A DNA stretch of 64,000 nt from Erythrobacter sp. SCSIO 43205. GTDB lineage: Bacteria > Pseudomonadota > Alphaproteobacteria > Sphingomonadales > Sphingomonadaceae. The position numbers and the translations under genes were made by a program. The stretch's first letter is position 1. Every line of letters begins with the position of its first letter. Below are positions 16,559-26,071 of this stretch, piece after piece. Where the stretch lies: the NCBI RefSeq assembly GCF_019904235.1, contig NZ_CP063202.1:434001-498000 (forward strand). The letters run 5' to 3'. A model generated the notes under the pieces. That model was given only the letters and a program-made list of their open reading frames with translations. It had not been told where the DNA came from and did no database searches.

Positions 16559-17842
16559 ATGGACAAATTGATTATCAAAGGCGGCAATCGCCTCTCAGGC
16601 ACTATTCCGGTTTCAGGCGCGAAGAACGCGGCGCTGACGCTTATTCCTTGTGCGCTTTTGACCGAAGAGCCGCTAACCCTGCGCAATTTGCCGCGCCTTG
16701 CCGACATTGACGGGTTCCAGCATTTGATGGGCCAGTTCGGCGTGACTGTGAGCATTCAGGGCAATAACCGCCCCGAAGATTTCGGCCGCGTGGTGACATA
16801 TCAGGCAGCGCGCGTGACTTCGACCGTTGCGCCTTACGATCTCGTGCGAAAAATGCGCGCCTCGATCCTTGTGCTTGGCCCAATGCTGGCGCGCATGGGA
16901 GAGGCGACGGTATCGATGCCGGGTGGTTGCGCAATCGGGAACCGTCCGATTGACTTGCACCTGAAAGCCTTGGAAGCGTTTGGGGCGGAAATTGAGCTTG
17001 CCGCAGGTTATGTAAAAGCCACCGCGCCTGACAGCGGGCTTCCGGGCGGCGATTTTGACTTCCCCGTCGTCTCGGTTGGCGCGACTGAGAACGCGTTGAT
17101 GGCAGCAGTTCTCGCCAATGGCACCTGCCGCCTGTTCAATGCCGCGCGCGAACCTGAGATTGTCGACCTGTGCAATCTGCTCGTCGCCATGGGCGCAGAG
17201 ATTGAAGGGATCGGCACGAGCGACCTCACCATCCACGGGGTCAGGCGCTTGCACGGCGCGACTTACCGCGTGATGCCTGACCGGATTGAAGCGGGCTCCT
17301 ATGCTTGTGCTGCCGCAATCACTTGCGGCGACGTGCGTTTGGAGGGGGCGAGCGCGCACGACATGGCCTCAACCCTGCACGCGCTTAAAGCCATTGGTTT
17401 GCACGTTGAAGAGGACGCAAAAGGCGTCACCGTCAAATCCAATGGCGCATTAAAGCCCGTCGATCTCACCACCGCGCCTTTCCCCGGCCTTGCCACTGAT
17501 ATGCAGGCGCAGTTGATGAGCCTTTTGTGCAAGGCGGAGGGGACAAGCGTGCTGAAGGAGACGATTTTCGAAAACCGCTTCATGCACGTTCCCGAACTTG
17601 CGCGCATGGGCGCCAACATCGCCACCGAAGGTCGCACTGCGATTGTGAAGGGCCCTGCGGATTTGACTGGCGCGGAGGTGATGGCAACGGATCTGCGCGC
17701 CTCGATGAGCCTTATCATCGCGGCTCTTGCGGCTGAAGGTGAGACGACGGTACGCCGCATTTATCACCTCGACCGCGGGTATGAGCGGCTTGAGGAGAAG
17801 CTCCAGTTGCTCGGCGCCGATATTCAGCGCGTAGACGACTAG
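16559..17842 (+). CDS. murA: UDP-N-acetylglucosamine 1-carboxyvinyltransferase
   Basis: It catalyses the first committed step of peptidoglycan synthesis, transfer of enolpyruvate from PEP to UDP-GlcNAc. The N-terminus [20 protein letters not shown] and the SGAKNAAL signature are typical. The active-site cysteine, target of fosfomycin, is Cys124 in [10 protein letters not shown]. The length (427 aa) is normal. The ATG at 16559 was chosen over an upstream ATG (16541) because homologues begin with MDKL or MDK. Its TAG stop overlaps the stop of the convergent RHH gene by four bases (ctag). Confidence 0.96.
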   Translation: MDKLIIKGGNRLSGTIPVSGAKNAALTLIPCALLTEEPLTLRNLPRLADIDGFQHLMGQFGVTVSIQGNNRPEDFGRVVTYQAARVTSTVAPYDLVRKMRASILVLGPMLARMGEATVSMPGGCAIGNRPIDLHLKALEAFGAEIELAAGYVKATAPDSGLPGGDFDFPVVSVGATENALMAAVLANGTCRLFNAAREPEIVDLCNLLVAMGAEIEGIGTSDLTIHGVRRLHGATYRVMPDRIEAGSYACAAAITCGDVRLEGASAHDMASTLHALKAIGLHVEEDAKGVTVKSNGALKPVDLTTAPFPGLATDMQAQLMSLLCKAEGTSVLKETIFENRFMHVPELARMGANIATEGRTAIVKGPADLTGAEVMATDLRASMSLIIAALAAEGETTVRRIYHLDRGYERLEEKLQLLGADIQRVDD

Positions 17843-18099
17843 GCTGAAACTCCGCGCTTGTTTGCCACCAACCACACCCTGATCGCACTTGCTAGCCCCG
17901 GCGGTGTGTCGGACTGAATGCGCTCTGCGTCTATTTGGGCGACGAGCGCGCTTACTGGCATTTCTGCCTTTTCGGCTGCATCTTTTAGCATATCCCAGAA
18001 CACCGGCTCCAGGCTGATGCTTGTCCTGTGCCCCTCAATCGCAATCGAGCGCTTCACCGGCGGGTGATAGGGAACGGGCCATTGGTGTTGTGGGCTCAC
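17839..18099 (-). CDS. Ribbon-helix-helix domain protein (RHH_4 type)
   Basis: An 86-residue protein whose middle part ([20 protein letters not shown], then an [16 protein letters not shown] helix) fits the RHH_4 ribbon-helix-helix family, common in alphaproteobacteria. Such folds bind DNA as dimers through the short beta strand, here RTSISLE. It overlaps the upstream DUF2805 gene by four bases (ATGA), so the two are translated together. It could be a small autoregulator or a general DNA-binding protein. No toxin is recognisable next to it. The target is unknown. Confidence 0.8.
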   Translation of the reverse strand: MSPQHQWPVPYHPPVKRSIAIEGHRTSISLEPVFWDMLKDAAEKAEMPVSALVAQIDAERIQSDTPPGLASAIRVWLVANKRGVSA

Positions 18100-18305
18100 T
18101 TATAATGCTCGCGCCGGTCGGAAAACTCGCGCACCCGTTTGCGCCAGGCGCGATAGCTGCCGGGTTTAAGATTGTCGCGCATCAACTCCTTCACCTCGCT
18201 TTCCTTAAGGCCAAATTCGGCCTCGATCACAGCAAAAGGCGTATGATCGCTCAAGGCCATTTCGATAATGGCGCTTTTGTGGGCAGGGGAGAGGGTGTGG
18301 GGCAT
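18096..18305 (-). CDS. DUF2805 (TIGR03643) family protein
   Basis: A 69-residue protein with the conserved family features LSPAHKSAIIEMALSDHTPF, FGLKESEVKELMR and a C-terminal KPGSYRAWRKRVR segment. The pattern of helices with a turn around FGLKESEV resembles a helix-turn-helix, so DNA binding is plausible but not shown. It is the first gene of a two-gene operon with the RHH protein, joined by an ATGA overlap. The family is widespread in proteobacteria and has no known function to my knowledge. Confidence 0.8.
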   Translation of the reverse strand: MPHTLSPAHKSAIIEMALSDHTPFAVIEAEFGLKESEVKELMRDNLKPGSYRAWRKRVREFSDRREHYK

Positions 18306-18383
18306 TGCTTTGTCAGTCCGTTTGTAATCAAACGTCTTACAACGCCGCTGGTTTCAGGAAACCCGCAATCAGCCAGAGTACGC

Positions 18384-19037
18384 TTATGCCGCCCGCGCTT
18401 TCGCCAAGAGTTTGGCAAAGCGGCTTTTCTTCATGTCACCAAAGGGCTGCAATTGCATCGCGCAATGCGCCAATTCCTCGCTTTCGAGCGGGTGCTGGAA
18501 TTGCAGGCCGTAAAATTCACCTTCACTCCAGCGCACTTGCGCCAAGCGCGGCGACATTCCGGGAAGCTCAAAACTGATAAGGCCGCGCGTTCGAATATCC
18601 TCAAAGCTTGCGATCTTTGCTCCTTCGCAAGACAGATCGACCAGCTTTGCATCAATCACCTTTCGCGCATCCTGAATCCGCGCCGTGCCTTCGATATTGA
18701 GCCGCAAGGGGCGGATGGGGTGCGGGGTTTCCTCGCGCAGGAATTCATCCAGAGTGATCGTGCAGCCAAAGCGGTATCCCGCCTGACGCGATTGTGCCCA
18801 CATCCGCTCCACCGGGTAAGTCATGCCATTGGCAAGCTGAAGGATGGTGCGCGTCTCAGGCGGTACATCGTGCAGGAAACCAAGGCCGATGCCGTTTTCC
18901 GACACATCGCGAATAAGGGTGAGATATTCGCCGCTCTGGCACACCAGCTTGGCGCGGCGCAGCATCAGGCTCGCACGGTGCGACTGCCGCTTGTTTGCGC
19001 CTTGTGCCTTCGTGCTTTTTGAGCTCGACTGTTCCAC
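18384..19037 (-). CDS. PilZ domain protein, two PilZ-like modules
   Basis: A likely cyclic-di-GMP receptor of 217 residues. Module one shows the RxxxR-like RASLMLRR near the N-terminus and the DVSENGIGL motif (D/N-x-S-x-x-G). Module two shows DLSCEGAKIASFE. The ligand motif is complete only in the first module, so only one may bind c-di-GMP. The protein has no membrane segment or output domain. Start choice: the frame is open to a TTG at 19076, but the GTG at 19037 has a strong GAAGGAG site nine bases upstream and is preferred. It is transcribed alone and leaves no clue to the process controlled. Confidence 0.8.
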   Translation of the reverse strand: MEQSSSKSTKAQGANKRQSHRASLMLRRAKLVCQSGEYLTLIRDVSENGIGLGFLHDVPPETRTILQLANGMTYPVERMWAQSRQAGYRFGCTITLDEFLREETPHPIRPLRLNIEGTARIQDARKVIDAKLVDLSCEGAKIASFEDIRTRGLISFELPGMSPRLAQVRWSEGEFYGLQFQHPLESEELAHCAMQLQPFGDMKKSRFAKLLAKARAA

Positions 19038-19227
19038 CTTGCTTGCTCCTTCGAGGCTCTTTGCCAACAGGGCCAAAGCCTGAGATGCAAGCGGTCTGCG
19101 CCGTCCGAGCCATTCAAACTTTCGTAACCTGTGTTAAGAGAAGCTAGGCCAAGAGGGTTAATAAAGCCCTAAAATTGTGTGCCATATACCGCGTAAGGCG
19201 GACACATCATCGCAACAGCATTAGGGG

Positions 19228-19950
19228 TTAGTACATATGCTGGCCGCCATTTATGCTCATGGTCGAGCCGGTCATGAACGCGCCATTGTCCGATGTGAGG
19301 AAAGCGACGCCGCGTGCAATCTCTTCGGCGTGACCAAGGCGACCAACCGGGATTTTGGCAACGATCTTCTCCAGCACAGGCTCCGGGACTGCTGCGACCA
19401 TGTCGGTGTCGATATAGCCCGGTGCAATGGCATTGACCGTGACACCAAATTTCGCGCCCTCTTGCGCCAATGCTTTGGTAAATCCGTGAATGCCCGATTT
19501 GGCGGCGGCATAGTTTACCTGTCCATATTGGCCCGCCTGTCCGTTGATCGAGCCGATATTGACGATCCGGCCCCATCCACGTTCGCGCATTCCGGGAAAC
19601 GTCGCTTTGGCCATGTTGAAACACCCGCCAAGATTGACGCGCATCACATCGTTCCAATCATCAAAGCTCATCCTGTGGAGCGTTCCGTCGCGGGTGATGC
19701 CAGCGTTGTTGACGACAATATCAACGGGGCCGTGTTCCTCGGCGACCTTGGCGCAGCCTTCAAGGCAGGCCTCGTGATCGCCCACGTCCCATTTGTAAGA
19801 GGGGATACCGGTTTCTTTGGTAAAGGCGGCGGCGGCTTCGTCATTCCCGCCATAATTGGCGATGACTTTGTGGCCCTGGCGTTTGAGGCGCTGGCAGATT
19901 GCCTCGCCAATTCCCCGCGTTCCGCCTGTGACGATGGCGACTCTGCTCAT
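19228..19950 (-). CDS. phaB: Acetoacetyl-CoA reductase
   Basis: NADPH-dependent short-chain dehydrogenase that makes (R)-3-hydroxybutyryl-CoA, the monomer for polyhydroxybutyrate. The 240-residue chain has the cofactor motif TGGTRGIG (8-15), NNAG (81-84) and the catalytic Ser134, Tyr147 and Lys151 in the PhaB-specific block GSINGQAGQYGQVNYAAAK. This block separates PhaB from FabG. The ATG has a GGAGGGG ribosome site. phaA and phaC are not adjacent, but a PHB depolymerase gene is at 51 kb, and an R-hydratase and a thiolase are at 45 kb. Confidence 0.92.
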   Translation of the reverse strand: MSRVAIVTGGTRGIGEAICQRLKRQGHKVIANYGGNDEAAAAFTKETGIPSYKWDVGDHEACLEGCAKVAEEHGPVDIVVNNAGITRDGTLHRMSFDDWNDVMRVNLGGCFNMAKATFPGMRERGWGRIVNIGSINGQAGQYGQVNYAAAKSGIHGFTKALAQEGAKFGVTVNAIAPGYIDTDMVAAVPEPVLEKIVAKIPVGRLGHAEEIARGVAFLTSDNGAFMTGSTMSINGGQHMY

Positions 19951-20066
19951 TGGTAATCCCCTCCATTCGTTATGAGAAAGGAGAGTAGCCGCGACGCTAC
20001 GTCACGCAACATAAATCGCAAGGCTTTATGGGCCGTGCATACCAATGTCTAATCCGCGCGGCGGCG

Positions 20067-20888
20067 TTAGAATTTGATTTGGGTTCCGACGTAAACCGCC
20101 TGGCTGTCCTTCACCGAATTGGTGAGCGGGTCGAGGCGGTCGAGACGGTCGCGCTCTTGCGACAGGCGAACGCCGGCAGTCACGTCAATTTTGCGCGAGA
20201 GGCTAAAGCTGCCGCCAAGGTCAACGGTTTGTGCGGCTACCGCGTCAAGCGTATTGGCAGACCGGCCAGCAACGCGCTCGCCTTCAATCTCGATCCGGGG
20301 TTGAAGCCGGCTTGGCTTATCAACGGCGGTTGGCCCTGCAGGGGCGAAATCGGCAAGGTCAGGCATTCCCATCGTGCGCAGCTCATTCACAGGAGCTGCA
20401 CGGCCCGAAGGTGATGTGGTAGCCTGTGTGCGGGCAAAGGTTTGGTAGCCGCGCGCAGTCCCAAGGTTGAAGCGGCTGGTCTGTACGCCAGCGATCTGTT
20501 TGCCAGTGCCGGGCGCGCTTTGAATCGCGGAGCGAACCGAAATAGCCTTGGCAACGTCATCATCAACGCGAACAGCAACGGTTACCGTGCGTTCGCTTGC
20601 GCGGGTGATGTCTGTCCCAAGCGGTGTGAAGCTAAGGCCGCGTGCGCGCGCTTTTTCAGCAACGCGCGCAGCAAGCGCAGGATCAACCGAGGTTGGCGTG
20701 AAAAGTTCAAATGTCGCAGCAGCGCCCGGCTCAGCTGTATCGGCAAGACCAACGACAGCCAGACCAGCGGAAGGGAGCGCCAAAGACAGAGCCGCAGCGA
20801 CACCAAGAGCAGGGACACCAAGAGTAGGGCCAAACGCGCGTTTTACGCCGCCTTTCGCCTTAGCCAAGATGATCCGCCTGATTGCCAT
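20067..20888 (-). CDS. Exported protein of unknown function with outer-membrane-like C-terminus
   Basis: I do not recognise a family. The 273 residues begin with a basic stretch and a hydrophobic segment (about 22-45, GVPALGVAAALSLALPSAG), consistent with a signal peptide or anchor. The middle part is Ala/Thr/Arg-rich and probably flexible. The last 65 residues look like beta hairpins (VDLGGSFSLSRKIDVTAGVR) and end in VYVGTQIKF, a terminal phenylalanine like that of BamA-dependent outer-membrane proteins. With so few strands it would have to oligomerise or be only surface-attached. It is transcribed alone from the structured gap at 20889-21317. Confidence 0.6.
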   Translation of the reverse strand: MAIRRIILAKAKGGVKRAFGPTLGVPALGVAAALSLALPSAGLAVVGLADTAEPGAAATFELFTPTSVDPALAARVAEKARARGLSFTPLGTDITRASERTVTVAVRVDDDVAKAISVRSAIQSAPGTGKQIAGVQTSRFNLGTARGYQTFARTQATTSPSGRAAPVNELRTMGMPDLADFAPAGPTAVDKPSRLQPRIEIEGERVAGRSANTLDAVAAQTVDLGGSFSLSRKIDVTAGVRLSQERDRLDRLDPLTNSVKDSQAVYVGTQIKF

Positions 20889-21317
20889 TGCTCTTACTTC
20901 AACTGTATCCCTTTTCGCTTTTCAGCGCGTTCTCTAAACATATCTTGGCTGAACCTATGCTGAGCAACCGTTGCAGGCCGATTAGCACGGGCGACTCCAC
21001 GAGTCGTTAGATTGATGACAAAAAGTGATAAATCCCCAAACGCGCCCTACGCAATCATTTCGTCCATTGTGGAGCACGTTAAGCCTGAACCTGTTGCGCT
21101 CAGCACACAGGGCGTATGATCTAGGCCATGTTGCCTACAGGCATTCTGGCAACGCCTAAGGCACCAATTCAGGCGCGGTAAAGGCCCGCATGAATAGCCG
21201 CAGTCTTATCGGATCAGTACCGATAAGCTGGGCGCAGATGCGAAAGTGCGCTTGCCGCGCACGGCTCGCCCGTTATAGAGCTAGGCGCATTAAGGATTAG
21301 AGGGACAAAGTAACGCT
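20889..21317. other. 429-base gap with three to four stable hairpins
   Basis: No gene is recognisable. Hairpins seen: cgactc/gagtcg (20992-21006); cctgt-tgc/gca-acagg (21090-21111); taggc-gttgcc/ggcaac-gccta with a three-base bulge (21122-21158); and the eight-pair cttatcgg/ccgataag with loop atcagta (21205-21227). None has a T tract. The gap holds divergent promoters for the exported protein (minus) and the DUF3576-leuS operon (plus), and may encode a structured RNA. A 17-codon frame at 21128 is probably chance. Confidence 0.5.
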
Positions 21318-21767
21318 GTGACACGCGCACCCATTTCAACCGCCACGAAATTTGCCATCAGCGCAGCCGCTTTGGCGACCCTTGCCGCCTGCGGAGGGTC
21401 TGAACGTCCTCGCACCGAGCTGGCGGCGGCTCAAATCAACACGATTGGCGTGAACGCCTATCTGTGGCGCGGCGCGCTTGAGACGTTGTCCTTTGCGCCG
21501 ATGGCGTCGGCGGATAGTGATGGCGGCGTGATCGTGACCGATTGGTACGCCAACCCTGCCAACCCCAATGAGCGGGTGAAGGTAACGGTGACGATCCTTG
21601 ACCAGGACCTTCGCGCCGATGCTCTTCGCGTCTCGGCAAGCCGTCAGGTATCGCAAGGCGGTGGCTGGGTCGATGCGCCGGTTCAGGCTGCGACCGTGCA
21701 AAAGCTTGAGGATATCATCCTCACCAAAGCGCGCGATCTTCGTCGCAAGGCTCTCGCGGGCAGCTAA
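21318..21767 (+). CDS. DUF3576 lipoprotein
   Basis: Outer-envelope lipoprotein of the DUF3576 family, 149 residues. The signal peptide ends in the lipobox LAAC with Cys25 as the lipidated residue. The mature part has conserved family features (NAYLWRGALETLSFAPM, then VKVTVTILDQDLRADALRV). The start is GTG at 21318 with AGAGGGA upstream. It precedes leuS, lptE and holA, a gene order typical of sphingomonads, so it is probably the first gene of that operon. The function is unknown; the link with lptE suggests outer-membrane assembly, which is inference. Confidence 0.85.
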   Translation: MTRAPISTATKFAISAAALATLAACGGSERPRTELAAAQINTIGVNAYLWRGALETLSFAPMASADSDGGVIVTDWYANPANPNERVKVTVTILDQDLRADALRVSASRQVSQGGGWVDAPVQAATVQKLEDIILTKARDLRRKALAGS

Positions 21768-21869
21768 GCTCTTCTGGTCCCCCGTGACCAGCTCATCACC
21801 GAGGTAGAAACAGGGGGCTGCACCACGCGGCCCTCTTGCGCTTGTTCTGAACAGCGTTAGCGAGACTTC

Positions 21870-24377
21870 ATGACCGATACACGATTCGATCCATCAACGG
21901 CGGATGCCCGCTGGCAGGCGGCCTGGGACAAGGCAGGCACATTCACCGCCGATTCCGATAGCGACAAGCCCAAGTCTTACGTGCTTGAGATGTTCCCCTA
22001 TCCATCGGGCCGCATCCACATGGGGCACGTGCGCAATTACACCATGGGCGATGTCCTTGCGCGCTATAAGAAGATGCGCGGGTTCGAAGTGCTCCACCCG
22101 ATGGGTTGGGACGCGTTCGGGATGCCTGCGGAAAATGCGGCGATGGAAAAGAAGGTCCATCCCGGCAAGTGGACTTACGCCAATATCGAGGCGATGAAAG
22201 CGCAATTGAAGCGCATCGGCTTTGCGCTCGACTGGACCCGCGAATTTGCGACCTGCGACCCTGAATATTATGGGCACGAACAGGCGCTCTTCATCGATAT
22301 GTATGAGGCGGGCCTCGTCTATCGCAAATCGTCTGAGGTGAACTGGGACCCGGTCGACATGACCGTACTCGCCAATGAGCAGGTGATCGACGGCAAGGGC
22401 TGGCGTTCAGGCGCAGAGGTTGAAAAGCGCAAGCTTGACCAGTGGTTTTTGAAGATCACCGATTTTGCCGAAGACCTGCTTGAGGGCCTGGGCGAACTTG
22501 AAGACTGGCCTGAGAAGGTCAAGGTCATGCAGGAAAACTGGATCGGCAAGTCGAGCGGGCTGGAGTTTTCTTTCGATCTGTCGAATGGCGAAAAGCTCCC
22601 CGTTTATACCACCCGTCCGGACACGATCTTTGGCGCAAGTTTCGTCGCAGTCGCAGCCGATCATCCGATTGCGCAGGGGCTTGCTGGTGATGAGGCGGTC
22701 GCTGCGTTTATTGACGAATGCAAGAAGGGCGGCACGACGGCGGCTGCGTTGGAGACGGCGGAAAAGCTGGGTTATCGCACCGACATCACGGCCAAGCACC
22801 CGTTCACGGGCGAAGCGATGCCGGTCTTCATCGCGAACTTCGTTCTGATGGATTACGGCACGGGCGCGGTCATGGGCGTTCCCGGCCACGACCAGCGCGA
22901 CTTCGAATTCGCGACCAAGTACGAGCTTGCGATCACCCGCGTTGTGGCGAAGGACCTCGACAGCGCAGACGCTCCGATGGGCGATGAAGCCGAGCCAGGC
23001 GATGGCGTGATCGTCAATTCCGACTTCTTGAATGGCCTCAGCGTCGAACACGCGAAGGCCGAGGTTATCAGCCGTGCCGAGGACGGCGGTTGGGGCGAGG
23101 GCACGACCGTCTGGCGGCTTCGCGACTGGGGTATTTCGCGCCAGCGTTATTGGGGTACGCCCATTCCCTTCATCCATTGTGATGCGTGCGGCATTGTTCC
23201 CGTTCCAAAGGACCAGCTTCCGGTGAAATTGCCCGAAGATGTGGACTTTGAAACGCCGGGCAACCCGCTTGAGCGTCACGCCACATGGAAGCACACCTCA
23301 TGCCCCAAATGCGGGGGCGAGGCACGGCGCGAAACCGATACGCTCGACACCTTCACCAACTCCTCATGGTACTTCCTGCGCTTTGCATCGCAACCTGCCG
23401 ACAAGCCGTTTGACGCAGAGGAAATCGCCAGGTGGATGCCGGTGGAGCATTATATCGGCGGCATTGAGCACGCGATTTTGCACCTGCTCTACGCACGCTT
23501 CTGGACGCGGGCACTCGCGCATATCGGCAAGTTTGACGTAAAAGAACCCTTCGCCTCGCTCTTTACGCAAGGCATGGTGACGCATGAGACGTACCGCCTG
23601 GGTGATCGGGGGTGGCTCTCACCTGATGAAGTTCGCATCGAAGGTGAAAAAGCCTTCGCGCTTGAAGGCGGCGAAGAAGTCGAGCGTGGCCGCGTCATCA
23701 AGATGTCGAAGTCGAAGAAGAACGTCGTCGACCCTGACAACATCATCCGCGACTACGGCGCGGACGCGGTGCGCTGGTTCATGCTTTCCGATAGTCCGCC
23801 AGAGCGCGATCTGCCGTGGTCCGAGGCTGGCATTGAGGGATGCTATCGCTTTGTCCAACGTCTGTGGCGTTTGTTCGAGCAGTTGGACGAAAGCGCGACA
23901 GGCGAAGATAAGGGCCTTGCCCGCCGCGCGCACCAGACCATTGTGGCCGTTGCCGAGGACATTGAGGCGCTCTCCTTCAACAAAGCGGTTGCGCGCATTT
24001 ACGAACTCACCGGCGCAACCGAAAAGGCCAAGCCCAGTGAGAGCCGCAACTTTGCCATCCGCGCGCTGCTCCATATGGTTAGCCCGATGATGCCGCACCT
24101 TGCCGAAGAGGCACACGCTAAAATGGGCGGCGAGGCGCTTATCGCAGAGAGCCCTTGGCCCGAGCATGACGAAGCGATGTTGGTCGAGGACGAAGTCACC
24201 ATTGCGGTTCAGCACAAAGGCAAACTGCGCGATACGCTGACCGCTCCCAAGGGCGCATCCAAAGAGGATTTGGAAGCGATGGCGCTCGCATCCGAAAAGG
24301 TGCAGCGGTCGTTGGACGGTGCACAAATTCGCAAAGTCATTGTCGTACCCGACCGGCTGGTTAATATCGTCACCTGA
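21870..24377 (+). CDS. leuS: Leucine-tRNA ligase
   Basis: Class I aminoacyl-tRNA synthetase that charges tRNA-Leu. The 835 residues contain the HIGH-type motif in [16 protein letters not shown], the large CP1 editing domain ([20 protein letters not shown]), a cysteine pair for zinc in CDACGIVP and a second in CPKCGGE, the KMSKS loop at Lys611, and the anticodon-binding helical domain. The C-terminus is complete. The stop codon shares one base with the lptE start (TGATG), so translation is coupled. Confidence 0.97.
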   Translation: MTDTRFDPSTADARWQAAWDKAGTFTADSDSDKPKSYVLEMFPYPSGRIHMGHVRNYTMGDVLARYKKMRGFEVLHPMGWDAFGMPAENAAMEKKVHPGKWTYANIEAMKAQLKRIGFALDWTREFATCDPEYYGHEQALFIDMYEAGLVYRKSSEVNWDPVDMTVLANEQVIDGKGWRSGAEVEKRKLDQWFLKITDFAEDLLEGLGELEDWPEKVKVMQENWIGKSSGLEFSFDLSNGEKLPVYTTRPDTIFGASFVAVAADHPIAQGLAGDEAVAAFIDECKKGGTTAAALETAEKLGYRTDITAKHPFTGEAMPVFIANFVLMDYGTGAVMGVPGHDQRDFEFATKYELAITRVVAKDLDSADAPMGDEAEPGDGVIVNSDFLNGLSVEHAKAEVISRAEDGGWGEGTTVWRLRDWGISRQRYWGTPIPFIHCDACGIVPVPKDQLPVKLPEDVDFETPGNPLERHATWKHTSCPKCGGEARRETDTLDTFTNSSWYFLRFASQPADKPFDAEEIARWMPVEHYIGGIEHAILHLLYARFWTRALAHIGKFDVKEPFASLFTQGMVTHETYRLGDRGWLSPDEVRIEGEKAFALEGGEEVERGRVIKMSKSKKNVVDPDNIIRDYGADAVRWFMLSDSPPERDLPWSEAGIEGCYRFVQRLWRLFEQLDESATGEDKGLARRAHQTIVAVAEDIEALSFNKAVARIYELTGATEKAKPSESRNFAIRALLHMVSPMMPHLAEEAHAKMGGEALIAESPWPEHDEAMLVEDEVTIAVQHKGKLRDTLTAPKGASKEDLEAMALASEKVQRSLDGAQIRKVIVVPDRLVNIVT

Positions 24378-24904
24378 TGACGTATCGCGCACCTTCTTTG
24401 GCCGCCATTTTGGTCCTCGCCCTTGGGCTTCCCCTGACGGGTTGTGGCCTTCAGCCTATGTACGCAGGAGGCGCGTCTTCGCCCGTGGCACAGGGCCTCG
24501 CAGCGATCGAAGTGCCTGCGATTCCGGGGCGAGACGGCTGGCTGGTGCGAAACGCATTGCGCGACCGTTTGGGGGCTGCGGGCGATCAAGGCGGCTATCG
24601 CTATCGCCTTGATGTGCGATTGGATGACGCTCTTGAGGCATTGGGCGTCCTAAACGATGATACTATCAGCCGCGAATTGCGCATCCTTCGCTCACGCTAC
24701 CAGCTGGTAGATATCTCGACGGGCGAAATTTTGCTCGATGCAACCGCTGGTTCGGATGCAGGGATCGACGTTGTCTCCAGCGAATACGCCACCATCGCGG
24801 CTGAACAACGCGCGCTTGAAAACCTCGCTGAAGAAGTTGCAAGCCGGATGGTGACGCGCGTTGCGCTCACTTTGCGGGAGCGCGAGCGCGACGCGGCGCA
24901 ATGA
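24377..24904 (+). CDS. lptE: LPS assembly lipoprotein LptE
   Basis: Outer-membrane lipoprotein that plugs the LptD barrel and helps place LPS at the surface. The 175-residue chain has a signal peptide with lipobox LTGC (Cys23), then GLQPMYAGG as in other LptE proteins. The rest shows the alternating strand pattern of the alpha/beta LptE fold, ending in a basic helix (TLRERERD). It lies between leuS (one-base overlap) and holA, the common order in Gram-negative bacteria. lptC and lptA are at 27.6-28.8 kb; lptD is not in the window. Confidence 0.88.
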   Translation: MTYRAPSLAAILVLALGLPLTGCGLQPMYAGGASSPVAQGLAAIEVPAIPGRDGWLVRNALRDRLGAAGDQGGYRYRLDVRLDDALEALGVLNDDTISRELRILRSRYQLVDISTGEILLDATAGSDAGIDVVSSEYATIAAEQRALENLAEEVASRMVTRVALTLRERERDAAQ

Positions 24905-24914
24905 GGGCCGCCGG

Positions 24915-25955
24915 ATGAAGGCGAAACACAGCGAATTTGCAAGGGGGCTTCCGCGTTCCGCCTCTCAGGCTTCGATCTTCTTCTTTTGCGGCCCCGACGA
25001 AGCGGGCGCGTCGGCAGCAGCGGACAAGATAATCGCAGCGCTTCCCGATGCAGGTGAACGGATCGAATTGTCAGGCGGCGACCTTAAGCGCGATCCCGCC
25101 CTGCTCGGTGATGAGGCGCGCTCAGGATCGCTGTTCGGAGATAAGCGCCACATCCTTGCCCGGGTGACCGGCGAAGAGGCGCATGACGCTTTAAAGGCAT
25201 TAATCGAGACAAGTGATTCCGGCGCAGGGGATGCTGCGCCCATATTGGTGATCGCAACCTCGGCCACCGACAAATCGCGCACCGCCAAATTGCTCGAAAA
25301 ACGCCCCGACGCCCTCGTCACCATGTTTCACCCGCCCGACCTTGGCAGTGTCGCAGGCGCGGTGCGGTCGATGGCCGATGCAGCAGGATTGCGACTCGGC
25401 GGCGACTTGGCAGAGCGAATCGCGCGCTCCGCCGGGCTCGACGTTCGGCTTGCCCAGTCCGAAGTGGACAAATTGGCGCTTTATCTCGACGCCTCCAGCC
25501 AGACGCCCAAATCCGCCACTCCTGAAGATCTGGCAGCAATCGGCGCGCCAACCGAAGATGACGGCTTTGCACCTTTGGTTAATGCGGTGCTTGGCGGAGA
25601 GCTTGGCAAATTGCCAAGCGAACTCAGGCGGATGAAGGAGCTGGGGATCAATCCTGTTGGCCTCCTCCTCGCGCTTGAACGGCGCGCAGGCCAATTGACC
25701 CAGATCACTGCAAAGCTTGGGCCCCGCGGCAATTTTGATAATCTGGGCAAGGGCGAAAAGGCACAGCTTGGCGTTTTCTGGAAGGAAGAACGCGAGATTC
25801 GTCAGCAACTTGGCCGCTGGCCCGCGCGCAAGCTCGGCCGCCTGATCCCGCGCCTTGCCGCCCTGCATCAGAGCTTGCTTGCCAATTCTCAGGCCGCCGA
25901 GCTTTTGCTCGCCCAGGACCTCACCCAGATCGCCCGATTTGCCGCCAAACGGTAG
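24915..25955 (+). CDS. holA: DNA polymerase III subunit delta
   Basis: Clamp-loader subunit that opens the beta clamp during loading. The 346-residue protein has the DNA_pol3_delta fold: an N-terminal ATPase-like domain without a Walker A motif, starting SIFFFCGPDEAGASAAADKI, the LFGDKRHILARV clamp-binding region, and a C-terminal collar domain. The ATG at 24915 follows GAGGGCCGCCGG and lies ten bases after the lptE stop; upstream in-frame starts would overlap lptE. It ends the DUF3576-leuS-lptE-holA operon. Confidence 0.92.
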   Translation: MKAKHSEFARGLPRSASQASIFFFCGPDEAGASAAADKIIAALPDAGERIELSGGDLKRDPALLGDEARSGSLFGDKRHILARVTGEEAHDALKALIETSDSGAGDAAPILVIATSATDKSRTAKLLEKRPDALVTMFHPPDLGSVAGAVRSMADAAGLRLGGDLAERIARSAGLDVRLAQSEVDKLALYLDASSQTPKSATPEDLAAIGAPTEDDGFAPLVNAVLGGELGKLPSELRRMKELGINPVGLLLALERRAGQLTQITAKLGPRGNFDNLGKGEKAQLGVFWKEEREIRQQLGRWPARKLGRLIPRLAALHQSLLANSQAAELLLAQDLTQIARFAAKR

Positions 25956-25999
25956 CATTTTCGGACAGATGTGATTTTTCGCACCTGCAAAAAATTCAC

Positions 26000-26011
26000 T
26001 TTTACGTAAAA
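26000..26011. promoter_or_regulatory. Palindrome ttttacgtaaaa upstream of the sugar transferase
   Basis: A perfect 12-bp palindrome 61 bases before the sugar-transferase ATG, followed by a second cgtaaa at 26015-26020. It could be a regulator's binding site. The AT-rich setting makes chance occurrence possible. Confidence 0.3.
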
Positions 26012-26071
26012 TCCCGTAAAGGTTCTTTAGTAACGGCGTACTAAGGGTATCTACGGGGTTAGGCGTTAGAT

